A DNA stretch of 64,000 nucleotides from Rhizobium sp. WYJ-E13 (GCF_018987265.1 NZ_CP076854.1:1240001-1304000), one strand, 5' to 3'. Counted from the stretch's first letter, positions 43,993 through 54,132 are shown. Notes: generated from the letters alone by a model not told the origin. Numbers and translations: made by a program.

Positions 43993-44860
43993 TACCATCC
44001 CATCGACCGAGCCGCACAAGCTCCATTCGGCGGTCACCGAAAGCAAGGTCGCCCGCGTCACGCTGGTCGCCATCTCGCTCGTCTTCCTGCTTTTGATCTT
44101 GCTTCTGCCGCTGGCGGCGGTCTTCGTCGAGGCCTTCCGCAAGGGTGCCGGCTCATTTTTCACATCGCTTCAGGATGCCGAAACCTTTTCGGCGATCCGC
44201 CTGACGCTGATCGTCGCCGGCATCAGCGTGCCGTTGAACCTGACCTTCGGCGTCGCCGCCGCCTGGGCCGTCGCCAAGTTCGAATTCAAGGGCAAGGCGT
44301 TTCTGACGACGTTGATCGACCTGCCCTTTTCGGTTTCGCCGGTCATTTCAGGCCTCGTTTTCGTGCTGCTCTTCGGCGCCAACACCTGGCTCGGCCAGTG
44401 GCTGAGTGCCAACGACATCAAGATCCTGTTTGCAGCGCCGGGACTGATCCTCGCCACCATGTTCGTCACCTTCCCCTTTGTCGCGCGCGAGCTCATTCCG
44501 CTCATGCAAGAACAGGGAACGCAGGATGAGGAGGCCGCCCTTTCGCTCGGTGCCAGCGGCTGGCAAGCCTTTTGGCACGTCACACTGCCGAACATCAAAT
44601 GGGGCCTGCTTTACGGCGTGCTGCTCTGCAATGCCCGCGCCATGGGAGAATTCGGTGCCGTGTCGGTTGTATCGGGCCATATTCGCGGCCAGACCAATAC
44701 GATGCCGTTACAGGTGGAAATCCTCTACAACGAATATAATTTCACCGGGGCCTTTGCGGTCGCTTCGCTTCTAGCCTTGCTTGCCCTTGTCACGCTTGTT
44801 TTGAAGACGCTGCTGGAAATGCGCTATAGCGCCGAAATCGCCGCCAGCCGGCGGCACTGA
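43982..44860 (+). CDS. cysW: Sulfate ABC transporter permease CysW
   Basis: A 292-residue permease with six helices; [20 protein letters not shown] and the EAA loop [20 protein letters not shown] are typical. [20 protein letters not shown] near the end is characteristic of CysW. It overlaps cysT by 11 bp, consistent with coupled synthesis of the heterodimer. Confidence 0.95.
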   Translation: MASDTIPSTEPHKLHSAVTESKVARVTLVAISLVFLLLILLLPLAAVFVEAFRKGAGSFFTSLQDAETFSAIRLTLIVAGISVPLNLTFGVAAAWAVAKFEFKGKAFLTTLIDLPFSVSPVISGLVFVLLFGANTWLGQWLSANDIKILFAAPGLILATMFVTFPFVARELIPLMQEQGTQDEEAALSLGASGWQAFWHVTLPNIKWGLLYGVLLCNARAMGEFGAVSVVSGHIRGQTNTMPLQVEILYNEYNFTGAFAVASLLALLALVTLVLKTLLEMRYSAEIAASRRH

Positions 44861-44870
44861 AGGAATTAGA

Positions 44871-45911
44871 ATGGAAGTACGCGTCCAGAACCTACGCAAG
44901 GAATTCGATCGCTTTCCGGCACTGCACGATGTCTCGCTCGACATCCGCTCGGGCGAACTGATTGCACTGCTCGGCCCCTCCGGCTCCGGCAAGACCACGT
45001 TGTTGCGTCTCATCGCCGGCCTCGAAAGCCCGACCGAAGGCCAGATCTTCTTCGGTGACGAAGACGCGTCGAGGAAGACGGTCCAGCAGCGCAACATCGG
45101 CTTCGTGTTCCAGCATTATGCGCTGTTCCGCCATATGACGGTACTCGAGAACGTCTCCTTCGGCCTGAAAGTGCGTAATTCATCCCGCCGTCCGCCGCAG
45201 GCGGAGATCCGCAAGCGGGCGCTGGAACTGCTCGATCTCGTGCAGCTCTCGGGTCTTGAAAAGCGTTATCCGGCCCAACTTTCCGGCGGCCAGCGTCAAC
45301 GCGTGGCGCTCGCCCGCGCCATGGCAGTCGAGCCGAACGTCCTGCTGCTCGACGAGCCCTTCGGTGCGCTCGATGCACAGGTTCGCAAGGATCTGCGCAA
45401 ATGGCTGCGCGAGATCCATGATCGTACCGGCCATACCACCGTCTTCGTAACCCATGATCAGGACGAAGCGATGGAGCTTGCCGATCGCGTCGTCGTCATG
45501 AGCCAAGGTGCGATCGAGCAGGTCGGCACGCCGGACCAGGTCTATGACAGTCCCAATTCGCCCTTCGTCTTCGGCTTCGTCGGCCAGTCGAACTGCCTGC
45601 AGGTGGAGGTCGCCGGCGGCGATATTCACTTCGAAGGCCGTTCGCTGGGCCTCAACGCCGAGGATGAGGCCGATGGCGCCGCCCAGCTCTATTTTCGTCC
45701 TCATGATGTCAGGCTCTGCGAATCGGCGGAGAACTGCATTGCCGGCCAGCCGGTTGCCAGCCGCCGTGTCGCGGGCACTCGCCATATAGAGCTCGATATC
45801 GGCAAGGACCGCCCACATATCGAAATCGAGCTTCCGCCGAGCGAAGCCGACCGGCTGGACCGCACGCGTGTCGCCTTCAAGCCGACACGCTGGAAGCTCT
45901 TCCGAGGCTGA
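44871..45911 (+). CDS. cysA: Sulfate ABC transporter ATPase CysA
   Basis: A 346-residue ABC ATPase: Walker [10 protein letters not shown], signature [14 protein letters not shown], Walker [13 protein letters not shown], and [10 protein letters not shown]. The C-terminal 110 residues form a TOBE-like regulatory domain ([13 protein letters not shown]). GAAGGAATTAGA precedes the ATG. It energises sulfate uptake; a strong hairpin after the gene ends the operon. Confidence 0.95.
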   Translation: MEVRVQNLRKEFDRFPALHDVSLDIRSGELIALLGPSGSGKTTLLRLIAGLESPTEGQIFFGDEDASRKTVQQRNIGFVFQHYALFRHMTVLENVSFGLKVRNSSRRPPQAEIRKRALELLDLVQLSGLEKRYPAQLSGGQRQRVALARAMAVEPNVLLLDEPFGALDAQVRKDLRKWLREIHDRTGHTTVFVTHDQDEAMELADRVVVMSQGAIEQVGTPDQVYDSPNSPFVFGFVGQSNCLQVEVAGGDIHFEGRSLGLNAEDEADGAAQLYFRPHDVRLCESAENCIAGQPVASRRVAGTRHIELDIGKDRPHIEIELPPSEADRLDRTRVAFKPTRWKLFRG

Positions 45912-45926
45912 TATCATCGCAGCACC

Positions 45927-45973
45927 GGTTCCCGCCAGAATCGAATTCCGGGCGGGAACCCATTGGTATTTTT
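45927..45973 (+). terminator. Terminator of the sulfate operon
   Basis: GGTTCCCGCC and GGCGGGAACC form a perfect 10-bp stem; a T run (ATTTTTG) follows after about 10 bp. Confidence 0.65.
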
Positions 45974-46071
45974 GTGATCTCCGGTTGTTTGTATTTTTGT
46001 CACATGCCGGGTAAAACGTTTTCGCTTAGATCGAAAAGGGCTGGACTAATTCCAATAGGAGGCACCTGGCG

Positions 46072-46881
46072 TTGAGGGCGGAGATTTCCTTTGGAAAATC
46101 CCTGGTAGGGATTTTATTCGTAGGACTGGCAGCCGCGAGCTGCACGACGACACCGAAACCGGCGACAGCGCCGGTCAAAGCCAAACCGAAACAGCTTCAA
46201 CCGGCAAAGGTTACTTTCAATTACACCACCAAGGATCGCGACTGCCTGAAACGGGCGATGTACTTCGAATCCGAGCATTCGGATGAGGCCGGCTATATGG
46301 CCGTCGGCAGCGTCATCATGAACCGCTTGACCTCCGGCGCCTATGCCGACTCCATCTGCGGTGTCGTGGCCCAGAAGAGGCAGTTTGCGCCAGGTGTTAT
46401 GACTCGCGAGGTCAAATCGCAGGCAGAGCCCGAGCTTGCGACCGCGGCTGATGCGATCCTGAGCGGCGCGCGCCATCCCGCAGTGAAGGACGCAATGTTC
46501 TTCCACACCGCAGGGTTGAAGTTCCCCTACAATAACATGCATTATGTGACGGTTGCGGGCGGCAATGCCTTTTACGAGAAGCGTGATGAAGACGGCACGC
46601 TCGAGACCCCGCCGCCGCTGCCTTCTTACGAAGTCGCGATGAACTATGTACCCGGCGAAAGCATGCTGCCGCCACAGTTCGAGGCGCTGATCCCGTCAGC
46701 CGTTCCCGTGCCGATTCCAGCGCCCGATCCCATGGCGACGGCGAGCACACAACTGATACCGGTCAGTGAGCCGGTGACGTCGATCGAGCCGGAACCCGGA
46801 ATGCCGATTGCGATTCCGACGCCCCGCCCTGCCTATGACAACGTGATGCTGCGCGGAAGCATTCCGGCATACGGCGGCTGA
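46072..46881 (+). CDS. SleB-type cell-wall hydrolase, lipoprotein
   Basis: A 269-residue protein. The start is TTG at 46072 after AGGAGGCACCTGG. A lipoprotein signal (LVGILFVGLAAASC) with the acylated Cys is followed by a Pro/Lys-rich linker. The hydrolase_2 (SleB) domain reads RAMYFESEHSDEAGYMAVGS, which includes the catalytic Glu, then VIMNR and GVVAQKRQFAP. It should cleave peptidoglycan from the envelope side. The C-terminal 80 residues are Pro-rich and disordered-looking. It stands alone between the sulfate operon and pepT. Confidence 0.87.
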   Translation: MRAEISFGKSLVGILFVGLAAASCTTTPKPATAPVKAKPKQLQPAKVTFNYTTKDRDCLKRAMYFESEHSDEAGYMAVGSVIMNRLTSGAYADSICGVVAQKRQFAPGVMTREVKSQAEPELATAADAILSGARHPAVKDAMFFHTAGLKFPYNNMHYVTVAGGNAFYEKRDEDGTLETPPPLPSYEVAMNYVPGESMLPPQFEALIPSAVPVPIPAPDPMATASTQLIPVSEPVTSIEPEPGMPIAIPTPRPAYDNVMLRGSIPAYGG

Positions 46882-46909
46882 TGCGGGAAGAATGAAGAGC
46901 GCTTCAGCA

Positions 46910-46942
46910 TCGGCCCGAAAATCAGTTCCGATTTCGGGCCGA
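46910..46942. terminator. Bidirectional hairpin between SleB-like gene and pepT
   Basis: TCGGCCCGAAA and TTTCGGGCCGA form a perfect 11-bp stem. The sequence resembles a palindromic extragenic repeat common in rhizobia. It lies between convergent genes and may terminate both. Confidence 0.55.
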
Positions 46943-46959
46943 CGCTTAGAGTAGCGGCG

Positions 46960-48192
46960 CTAGGCGCGCTCTTCCCATATCTTCGCAAGCTCCACGATCG
47001 TCCCGACAGCCTTTTCCATATCCTGGCGGCTGATCCATTCGAGCGGCGAGTGGAAGGCATGGCCTCCGGCAAAGATGTTCGGACACGGCAAGCCCATGAA
47101 GGAAAGGCGCGAACCATCCGTGCCGCCGCGGATGCTGCCGCGCACCGGTGTCATCCCTACCCTGCGCACCGCCTCGACAGCGTTCTCGACGATCTCAGGG
47201 TGACGGTTGAGTACCACCTTCATATTGCGGTACTGCTCCTTCACCTCAAAGCGATAGGTCGAGCCCGGATAGGACTTCATCACATCCTTGACGATCGCTT
47301 CCAGCATGGTCTCCTTTTCGGCAAGGCCTTCGTCGGTGAAATCGCGAATGATGAGGCTGATCGCTGCCTTTTCCATCGAGCCGGCCACACCCGTCGGATG
47401 AATGAAGCCCTGCTTTCCTTCGGTCGTCTCCGGCGCGATATCCCTCGGCAGCCGGTCGATGATGGCGCCGGCGATCTTGATGGAATTTTCCATCCGGTTC
47501 TTGGCAAAACCCGGATGGATAGCGACGCCGGCAATGACGATATCGACGCTGTCGGCCGAGAAGGTCTCGTCCTCGATATGGCCGGCGGTCTCGCCATCCA
47601 TCGTATAGGCGTAATCGGCGCCGAGCTTTTTCAGATCGACCTTGTTGACGCCTCGGCCGACTTCCTCATCAGGCGTAAAAAGGATCTTGATCGTCCCGTG
47701 CTTGATCTCCGGATCGTCGACGAGGATCTTTGCCGCGGCCATGATTTCCGCCAGTCCCGCCTTGTCGTCGGCACCGAGCAGGGTCGTACCATCCGTGGTG
47801 ATGATGTCGTTGCCGATCTGGTTCTTCAGCTGCGGATGCTCGGAGACACGGATCACCCGGCTCGGGTCGCCGGGAAGCTGGATATCTCCACCGGCATAGT
47901 TCTTCACCATCTGCGGCTTGACGTTCTTGCCGGTGAAGTCAGGCGCCGTGTCCATATGCGAGCAGAAGCAGATGACCGGCACCTTCTTATCAGTATTTGC
48001 CGGAATGGTCGCATAGACATAGCCGTGCTCGTCAAGATGCGCATCCGAAAGGCCGATCTCCAGGAGCTCCGCAACCAGAACCCGGCCGAGATCCTTCTGT
48101 TTCTCGGTGGTCGGCTGCGTGGATGAGGCGGGATCGGATTGGGTGTCAATGACGACATAGCGGAGAAAACGGTCGAGAACGGTACTTGTCAT
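46960..48192 (-). CDS. pepT: Peptidase T (tripeptidase)
   Basis: A 410-residue M20 metallopeptidase, the family length. ICFCSHMDTAPDF has the first zinc His and Asp, LLGADDKAGLAE the bridging Asp, FTPDEEVGRG the catalytic Glu and metal Glu, and YTMDGETAGHIEDE the next Asp; RGGTDGSRLSFMGLPCPNIF is the substrate region. It removes the N-terminal residue of tripeptides. The ATG at 48192 has AAGGGATATT before it; a longer frame to 48285 is not supported. Confidence 0.94.
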   Translation of the reverse strand: MTSTVLDRFLRYVVIDTQSDPASSTQPTTEKQKDLGRVLVAELLEIGLSDAHLDEHGYVYATIPANTDKKVPVICFCSHMDTAPDFTGKNVKPQMVKNYAGGDIQLPGDPSRVIRVSEHPQLKNQIGNDIITTDGTTLLGADDKAGLAEIMAAAKILVDDPEIKHGTIKILFTPDEEVGRGVNKVDLKKLGADYAYTMDGETAGHIEDETFSADSVDIVIAGVAIHPGFAKNRMENSIKIAGAIIDRLPRDIAPETTEGKQGFIHPTGVAGSMEKAAISLIIRDFTDEGLAEKETMLEAIVKDVMKSYPGSTYRFEVKEQYRNMKVVLNRHPEIVENAVEAVRRVGMTPVRGSIRGGTDGSRLSFMGLPCPNIFAGGHAFHSPLEWISRQDMEKAVGTIVELAKIWEERA

Positions 48193-48298
48193 AATATCCC
48201 TTCCAGCATGATCATCATCTGATGATATAGCGTCCGAAGGCCCTGTGGTGAAAGCTCTTTCCGCCGGCAGCGGGCCGGCATTCACCGCTCAATCCAAC

Positions 48299-49051
48299 TC
48301 ATCCGCCCTCGGCGAACGACTGTATCGACACGATATGCGACAACAGCCGGTCGTTCCTGATCTCGTGCAGCAGAAAGGAGGAGGCGTCGAGAACGGGAAG
48401 ATCACCCCGATCTCCCAGCAACAGCGGATTGGGCGGACAAAGCGAACCGCATGTCTGAAGGGCGATCGATCCCGTTCTGCCGAGAACGGGCCGGTGAACA
48501 TGGCCGCAGAGAATTCCAAGTGGTGGACGTTCCACCGCTTTCAAAAGCTCAAGGAGCGCATCACCATTCTTGCATCCGACCTGATCCAGCACCTCTATGC
48601 CGATCTCGAACGGCGGCTGATGCAAAAAGACGAGAAGGGGTGTCGCCGCATCGGCAAGCGTGCTTCCTAGCCACGGCAGATGCGGCAGGATGTCACCATA
48701 GCTTTGTCCGGCTACCGTTACATCGATCCCAACAAGGGTCACACCAGTGAGAGCTGCATGGAAATGCATCGGGACGGACGTGCCGGCCCAGTTGCCAATC
48801 CCGGCAAGTTCGCCCCGCATCACGGGTTGATCATCGCCATTGCCCGGCAACAGATAGACAGGAAAATCCAGCGACCGCAGGCTTTGCGCCATGCGGCGAT
48901 AGCCCTCCCGCCATCCGTTATCCACCAGATCTCCGGTCAGGACGAGCGCATCGGGCCGAAATGCCTTCAGCCAATCGATCGCCCTTTCGAATACGAGCAG
49001 CGACGGACTGTCCGGTCCGGCGTGGATATCGGATATCTGTGCAACAAGCAT
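48299..49051 (-). CDS. Calcineurin-like metallophosphoesterase (CpdA-like)
   Basis: A 250-residue phosphoesterase. The metal motifs are complete: AQISDIHAG, LVLTGDLVDNG, LLPGNGDD, FLHQPPF and GHVHRP. It resembles CpdA-type cyclic-nucleotide phosphodiesterases and related enzymes. GAGGGCACGAT precedes the ATG at 49051. Its 5' end and upstream DNA are repeated, diverged and truncated, at 56869-56993 on the far side of the inserted island, which shows the insertion took place just upstream of this gene. Confidence 0.9.
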   Translation of the reverse strand: MLVAQISDIHAGPDSPSLLVFERAIDWLKAFRPDALVLTGDLVDNGWREGYRRMAQSLRSLDFPVYLLPGNGDDQPVMRGELAGIGNWAGTSVPMHFHAALTGVTLVGIDVTVAGQSYGDILPHLPWLGSTLADAATPLLVFLHQPPFEIGIEVLDQVGCKNGDALLELLKAVERPPLGILCGHVHRPVLGRTGSIALQTCGSLCPPNPLLLGDRGDLPVLDASSFLLHEIRNDRLLSHIVSIQSFAEGG

Positions 49052-49124
49052 ATCGTGCCCTCAATTCCCAATGAAGGCAGTATGCCGAAGGCGACCGTTG
49101 CATTCTATCGCCTTGCCTCCGTTC
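49001..49124. repeat. Left direct repeat flanking the island
   Basis: About 124 bp matching 56869-56993 in the same orientation. The outer 52 bp toward the island (49073-49124) are identical; the part inside the phosphoesterase gene differs at about ten positions with one indel. This copy is the intact gene start and promoter. Confidence 0.85.
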
Positions 49125-49160
49125 TAACCAAAGGTCGATGGCGGCAAAATCCCCGCCGAC

Positions 49161-52010
49161 TCAGTGGGCGGGCCCGTTCTCGAGAAGGATCTGTCGGGCC
49201 GCGACGAGGTCAGATGTGTCGAATCCCTCCTCAAATTTGGCGTAGACACGACCGAGCAATTCTTTGGCGTTGCTTTCTCTTCCCATGCATCGCCATAGTC
49301 TGGCAAGCGCTATGGCCGACCTCAACTCCCAACTGTTGGCAGACTGTCGAACGGCCTCCTCCATCGACAGCACCAAAAAGCCTTCGGCCTGCGCGAGGTC
49401 AGCGTCCGGCTGGGCGAGCAAGATTTCTGCTCGAGTACGATAGAGGTCGGGAAGCCAGACGATTTCGCCGATCGCGTCGGCAAGCCGGTGGGCTTCCGCG
49501 ACAATGGTTTGGGCTTCCGAGAAACGACCGAGATCAGCCAGACCCTTCGCGAGGAAGCAGGATACCGACGATGAAACGATGTTGTAGTTCTCTGCTTTCA
49601 ACGCCTCAAGAGAGGCTTGCAGCAATACTGTCCCTCGCTCGCTCCGCCCGGTCTCCACCATGATCTGGCCGTTTAGGGCAGCCCCGAGTGTCTTGAAGGC
49701 ATGAAGCGAATATTTATCCGCCTGCGTCAGAAGTATATCAACGGCGGCAGATGCTTCGTCGAAGTTACCGCACCAACAGAAAACCGGGATGGAATAGGTC
49801 AGGGCCACGCAATAGGACACATGATGGCTGTATCTGGAAATCTCTCGGATCGTCTGTCGAGCGACTTGCAGGGACTGGTCTGGATACCCGACGAGCCACA
49901 GTGACCGGGCCAGCATGAAACGCCCGCGCGCTTCCGTGAGCAGGTCGAGTTGAATTGGTCCGGCCTGTGCAGCCAGTTCAAAACCATGCCGGCAGTGCCT
50001 GAGAGCGCCTGCCTGGTCACCCGCCTGATGACACGCCACTCCGAGCATGAGCTCGGCGGCGATCTCGTCTTCTAAAACTCCGATTTTCTGGGCGATGACG
50101 GCCGCTCGATTGGCCGCATCGACCGCAGCGCGAGCGTCTCCCCGTCTTGTAAAGAAGATGTTCAGGTCGGTCAAAAGGTTCAACTGCCGCCGGTTGTCGC
50201 CCAACCGCTCCGCGAGGTCTAGAGCCGCTTCGATCAGGAACTTCGTTTCGTCGCGGTTACCCAGTGTGTACATCGCCGATCGGGCAAGTGCTTCGGACAG
50301 GCGCAAGTCCAGTGGCGTGCCCTTTGCATTCGGTTCGATGATAGCGAGTGCCCGCGAACACCACCTTTGACACTCGCCGTACTGCGACAGGTCCATCAGC
50401 AGTACCGCGGCGCTGGCGGAAAGATCAACGGCTACAAGTGTGTCCCCGCTATCGGAAAAGCACCATGCAAGCGCTTTTCTGATGTTCCCCAGATGCGGGA
50501 TGAAGGACGACATGGTCCTTGCATCGTGGATCGCGCTTTCGACAGAATGCGACTTCAGGAAATTCCTGAAATAGTCTGCGTGTCTGCGTGAAATGACGTT
50601 GACGTCCTCCCGCGACGCGAACTTGCTTGCGGCGTAGGAGCGAGTGGTGTCGAGCAACCTGTAAAACAGGTGGCCGCCGATGGGCGACACGAAAATCAGC
50701 GACTTGTCGACCAGCGAGGTGATCACGAGACTGGTTTGTCCCAGGGTCCATCCATCCTCGGCTGCTACTGCGTGCGCTGCCTCGACGCTGAAGGGACCCG
50801 CGAAGACGGATAGCCTGACCAGCATCGTCCTCTCGACGTCCGAAAGGAGGTTGACACTCCAGTCAAGCATCGCCTGCAAGGTCTGATGCCTGGGCAACGC
50901 GTTACGCCGACCCCGCAGATGAAGTTCGGCACCGTTTGCTAGAAGCTCGGCCGTCCCGCCGATACCAAAGGTGCCAATACGGCTCGCGGCAAGCTCAATT
51001 GCAAGCGCGATACCGTCCAGACGGCGGCACATGCCGGCGACTTTCAACACCTCGTCATCCGTTAGCTCGCCGTCGTGGCCACTCGCACTGGCACGTTCCA
51101 GGAACAATTGAACCGCAGGAAAACGAACAACTTCTTCTCTGAAGACGGTTCCTTCCGGTGGAACCTCAAGCGGTCCCAGCAAAAAGATCGTCTCGCCGTC
51201 GGCCCGCAGGGCTTCCCGGGAGGTAGCGAGGACATAGACTGTCGGTGTATAGGCATGTATGCGGTCGGCGATCTGCGCGACTGCGACAATCAAGTGCTCG
51301 CAACTGTCGAGTACGACCAGGCAATTCTTGGACGCAACGAACGCGAGGATCGCCGGTTCGGCGTTCGGTCCCTGAACGGCGCACCCGAGAGACGACGCTA
51401 TCGCGCTCGGCACGTCCGCCTCGTCGGCAACCGAACCGAGATCGACAAAGAAGACGTGATCATCCCCGTATTCTTGCCTCATCTGGTCGGCGACAGCGAC
51501 CGCGACACTGGACTTCCCGATCCCGCCGGCACCTACGATACTGACGAAGCGCCGCTCCTTGAGACGCCGCCTGACGCTGGTGACCGCCTCTTCTCGTCCG
51601 ATGAGGGTTGCCAGAAGCGGGGGAAGTTCGTGGCGCATGCCTGGCCACGACGACGCAACCGCCACCGGGACCGCAGCCCTTGCCATTCGGGTAAGAGGGG
51701 CCACGAAGCAGTAGCCTTGTCCCGCGATGTTCACGATATACCTGTTTCCGCCCTCTCCATCCGCCAGAGCCCTTCGCAAGATCGAAAGCTGCGTTCGCAA
51801 ATTGGCCTCTTCGACGACTACGTCCCTCCAGACGCGCTTCATGAGTTCGTGGCGGCTGACAACCTCACCGGCCCGCTCGATCAGACTAATCAAGATGTCC
51901 AAGGCGCGAGAACCGAGCCGAATGTCTTCGGCGTTCCTTGTTAGGATTCTCTCATCAATGTTTAGCTCGAACGGCCCGAAATGTACGATGCCACCCTGGT
52001 CGGAGTTCAT
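49161..52010 (-). CDS. Winged-helix / STAND-type ATPase / TPR transcriptional regulator
   Basis: A 949-residue one-protein regulator. Residues about 10-105 are an OmpR-type winged helix (LGSRALDILISLIERAGEVV, then YIVNIAGQGYCFVAP). An NB-ARC/AAA-type ATPase follows, with Walker A VGAGGIGKSS (about 160), Walker B CLVVLDSCEH and the GIALAIELAASRI segment. From about 560 to the end the sequence is helical TPR-like repeats. Such proteins act as ligand-gated activators. The ATG at 52010 is preferred; TTG at 52022 is possible. It is divergent from the kinase at 52299, with an inverted repeat between, and may form a regulatory pair with it. Confidence 0.87.
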   Translation of the reverse strand: MNSDQGGIVHFGPFELNIDERILTRNAEDIRLGSRALDILISLIERAGEVVSRHELMKRVWRDVVVEEANLRTQLSILRRALADGEGGNRYIVNIAGQGYCFVAPLTRMARAAVPVAVASSWPGMRHELPPLLATLIGREEAVTSVRRRLKERRFVSIVGAGGIGKSSVAVAVADQMRQEYGDDHVFFVDLGSVADEADVPSAIASSLGCAVQGPNAEPAILAFVASKNCLVVLDSCEHLIVAVAQIADRIHAYTPTVYVLATSREALRADGETIFLLGPLEVPPEGTVFREEVVRFPAVQLFLERASASGHDGELTDDEVLKVAGMCRRLDGIALAIELAASRIGTFGIGGTAELLANGAELHLRGRRNALPRHQTLQAMLDWSVNLLSDVERTMLVRLSVFAGPFSVEAAHAVAAEDGWTLGQTSLVITSLVDKSLIFVSPIGGHLFYRLLDTTRSYAASKFASREDVNVISRRHADYFRNFLKSHSVESAIHDARTMSSFIPHLGNIRKALAWCFSDSGDTLVAVDLSASAAVLLMDLSQYGECQRWCSRALAIIEPNAKGTPLDLRLSEALARSAMYTLGNRDETKFLIEAALDLAERLGDNRRQLNLLTDLNIFFTRRGDARAAVDAANRAAVIAQKIGVLEDEIAAELMLGVACHQAGDQAGALRHCRHGFELAAQAGPIQLDLLTEARGRFMLARSLWLVGYPDQSLQVARQTIREISRYSHHVSYCVALTYSIPVFCWCGNFDEASAAVDILLTQADKYSLHAFKTLGAALNGQIMVETGRSERGTVLLQASLEALKAENYNIVSSSVSCFLAKGLADLGRFSEAQTIVAEAHRLADAIGEIVWLPDLYRTRAEILLAQPDADLAQAEGFLVLSMEEAVRQSANSWELRSAIALARLWRCMGRESNAKELLGRVYAKFEEGFDTSDLVAARQILLENGPAH

Positions 52011-52057
52011 CACTTCGCACAAACCCTATGCATCGATTTACAACTATTAACATAGCA

Positions 52058-52081
52058 CGACTCCCACAAACGGCGGAGTCG
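52058..52081. promoter_or_regulatory. Inverted repeat between divergent regulator and kinase
   Basis: CGACTCC and GGAGTCG are exact inverse copies 10 bp apart, about 50 bp from the regulator start. Likely an operator or hairpin in the shared control region. Confidence 0.4.
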
Positions 52082-52219
52082 CGCGATGGTGCTCAAAAAT
52101 CAAAGCGTTTCCGCCAAGAGAGGCCAAACGAGGTAGGGCATCCCGAGAACAGTCGTTGACGGAGCATCCGATGAACGGAGTGAAAAGAGCGTTTTCGGCT
52201 TTCGTTGAGGAAGACAGCC

Positions 52220-52294
52220 ATGATTGAGGAGGTCACTCCAGCAACGGGTTATCCACATTTGTCAGCGACCTCCATCAGACCGTCGCACAGTTAG
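52220..52294 (+). CDS. Possible 24-codon leader peptide before the kinase
   Basis: ATG at 52220 with GAGGAAGACAGCC just before it opens a short frame (MIEEVTPATGYPHLSATSIR and four more residues) ending 4 bp before the kinase ATG. The kinase itself has no ribosome site, so it may be translated by coupling to this peptide. Confidence 0.35.
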   Translation: MIEEVTPATGYPHLSATSIRPSHS

Positions 52295-52298
52295 CCCG

Positions 52299-54101
52299 AT
52301 GTTTAAACCATCCGAAATCGCTGACGAACTGCCCGCGCTGGCCATAATTTTGGACCACGAAGGGCATGCGATCTACTTGAACAGGCACTGGGTACGCGTT
52401 ACGGGCGAGCACGGTTCCTCCCTGCTCGGCGACCGTTGGAAGTCGTTCCTGCACCCGGCTGAGGTTTCCGTTCTGGCGCGCCTGCCATCCGGTGATGATG
52501 ACCAAGCGGTCGTACGCGTGCGTGCTGGGGACGGTGAATTTCGTTCGCATCTCTTCAGAGCGTCGGATGTCCACCAGGGTCGCCTCCTTGTCGGAATGGA
52601 AGCTCATAGCGTTATCGTGTCGAAGATCGCCGGCGAGAAGATGGCCGCCGATTTCGAGCGGACGCTCAACCACGTACCCGCGATGATCTGGCGAGCTAGG
52701 CCGGACGGCTTCCTCGACTACGCCAACAAACGATGGCTTGATTTCTGCGGCCTGACCCTCGCTGAAGCCTTAGGGTGGGGCTGGCGCGACGGGGTGCATC
52801 CCGAGGACCGGGAGGGCATAGAGACCTACTGGCGGGGGATGCTCGCCAGCGGCACCGAGGGAAGCTACGAGGCCCGCGTCGGCAATGACAAGATCGGATA
52901 CCGTTGGTGCCTCAGCATCGGAACGCCTCGATACGACGAGAACGGCGCTATCTCCGCCTGGTACGGTGTGATTTTCGACATAGAGGAGAGAAAGGCGGCA
53001 GAGACGTCTTTGCAACTGAGCGAAGCCTATCTCGCGAAAGGACAGGCACTCAGCAAGATCGGCACCTTCGGCTTCGAGCTCTCCACTGAAAGGTTGTTCT
53101 GGTCGGACGAAACCTACCGGATACTCGAGTATCATCCGGGAACCCGACCGTCGCTTTCGCTCCTGGTATCGCGTATTCACGAAGACGACCTTTCGGAGTT
53201 CGAGCGGTTCCGCGCGGAGTTGCGCAAGGGCAGCCAGAAGATCGAGGCGACGTTCCGTCTTTCGTTCAATGACGGCAGGATCAAGCATATCCGGGTACTC
53301 GGACAGCTCATTTCGGCCGGGAAAGCCGCCTATACCGCCGTGATCATGGACGTCACCGCCGAGCTCCAGAGCGCCGAACGCCTCAAGAAGAGTGAGGCGG
53401 AGATCGCCCATGTCGCCCGCGTCGCGATGGCCGGGGAACTCACCGCCTCGATCGCGCACGAGGTCAACCAACCTCTCGGCGCTCTCGTCGCCAGCGGCGG
53501 AGCGCTGCTCCGCTGGATCGAACGCGATGAGCCGGATATCGAAAAGGCTAAGGCGAACGCCAGACGGATGATCGGCTATGCCCAACGGGCAAGTGACGTC
53601 ATCGCGCGTGTCCGAACGCTTTTCGAAAAGGGGGGATCGACGTTCAGTAAGGTAGACTGCGTCGAACTCCTATCAGGGGCGCTGTCCTACGTCGAAGCTC
53701 TGGCCCGGCGAAACAAGGTCGAGGTTGTTATCGACATCGCGCACGATCTGCCCAACATCAACGGCGATCCCGTCCAGCTTCAGCAGGTCATCATCAATCT
53801 GATAATGAATGCAATACAGGCGCTTTCCCACAACGATTTCAGCAGCCGGATCGTGCGTGTATCGGCGCGCGTTGACGACGATGAGGTCGTCATTTCGTGC
53901 AGCGACAACGGACCCGGCTTTTCCGGCGATGGCGAAGCATTCTTCAAGCCCTTTCACACGACGAAGGAACACGGGATGGGAATGGGTCTCGCCATCTGCA
54001 GGTCAATCGTTGAGGCGCACGACGGGAAGATTACCGCCAGCCAGAGCCCGGCGGGCGGCGCGACATTCGTCGTCCGCCTGCCGACCATTTCACCCAACTA
54101 G
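52299..54101 (+). CDS. Multi-PAS sensor histidine kinase (orphan)
   Basis: A 600-residue soluble kinase, a third member of the family at 11672 and 14501. Three PAS/PAC units cover about 10-105, 125-245 and 255-365. The His domain reads ELTASIAHEVNQPLGALVAS (His near 386), the ATPase domain LIMNAIQAL and HGMGMGLAICRSIVEAHDG. No receiver gene follows, unlike the other two; an IS630-family element is inserted exactly at its stop codon. The ATG at 52299 is used because the longer frame needs a TTG at 52224 inside a better supported leader ORF. Confidence 0.88.
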   Translation: MFKPSEIADELPALAIILDHEGHAIYLNRHWVRVTGEHGSSLLGDRWKSFLHPAEVSVLARLPSGDDDQAVVRVRAGDGEFRSHLFRASDVHQGRLLVGMEAHSVIVSKIAGEKMAADFERTLNHVPAMIWRARPDGFLDYANKRWLDFCGLTLAEALGWGWRDGVHPEDREGIETYWRGMLASGTEGSYEARVGNDKIGYRWCLSIGTPRYDENGAISAWYGVIFDIEERKAAETSLQLSEAYLAKGQALSKIGTFGFELSTERLFWSDETYRILEYHPGTRPSLSLLVSRIHEDDLSEFERFRAELRKGSQKIEATFRLSFNDGRIKHIRVLGQLISAGKAAYTAVIMDVTAELQSAERLKKSEAEIAHVARVAMAGELTASIAHEVNQPLGALVASGGALLRWIERDEPDIEKAKANARRMIGYAQRASDVIARVRTLFEKGGSTFSKVDCVELLSGALSYVEALARRNKVEVVIDIAHDLPNINGDPVQLQQVIINLIMNAIQALSHNDFSSRIVRVSARVDDDEVVISCSDNGPGFSGDGEAFFKPFHTTKEHGMGMGLAICRSIVEAHDGKITASQSPAGGATFVVRLPTISPN

Positions 54102-54132
54102 TAGCCCGCCACAGAGATTATGACGGTTTGTC

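Noticed and set aside
54099..54101. Kinase truncated by the IS630-family insertion
   Set aside because: Joining the two flanks restores TAGTAC, so the original gene had the same stop codon.
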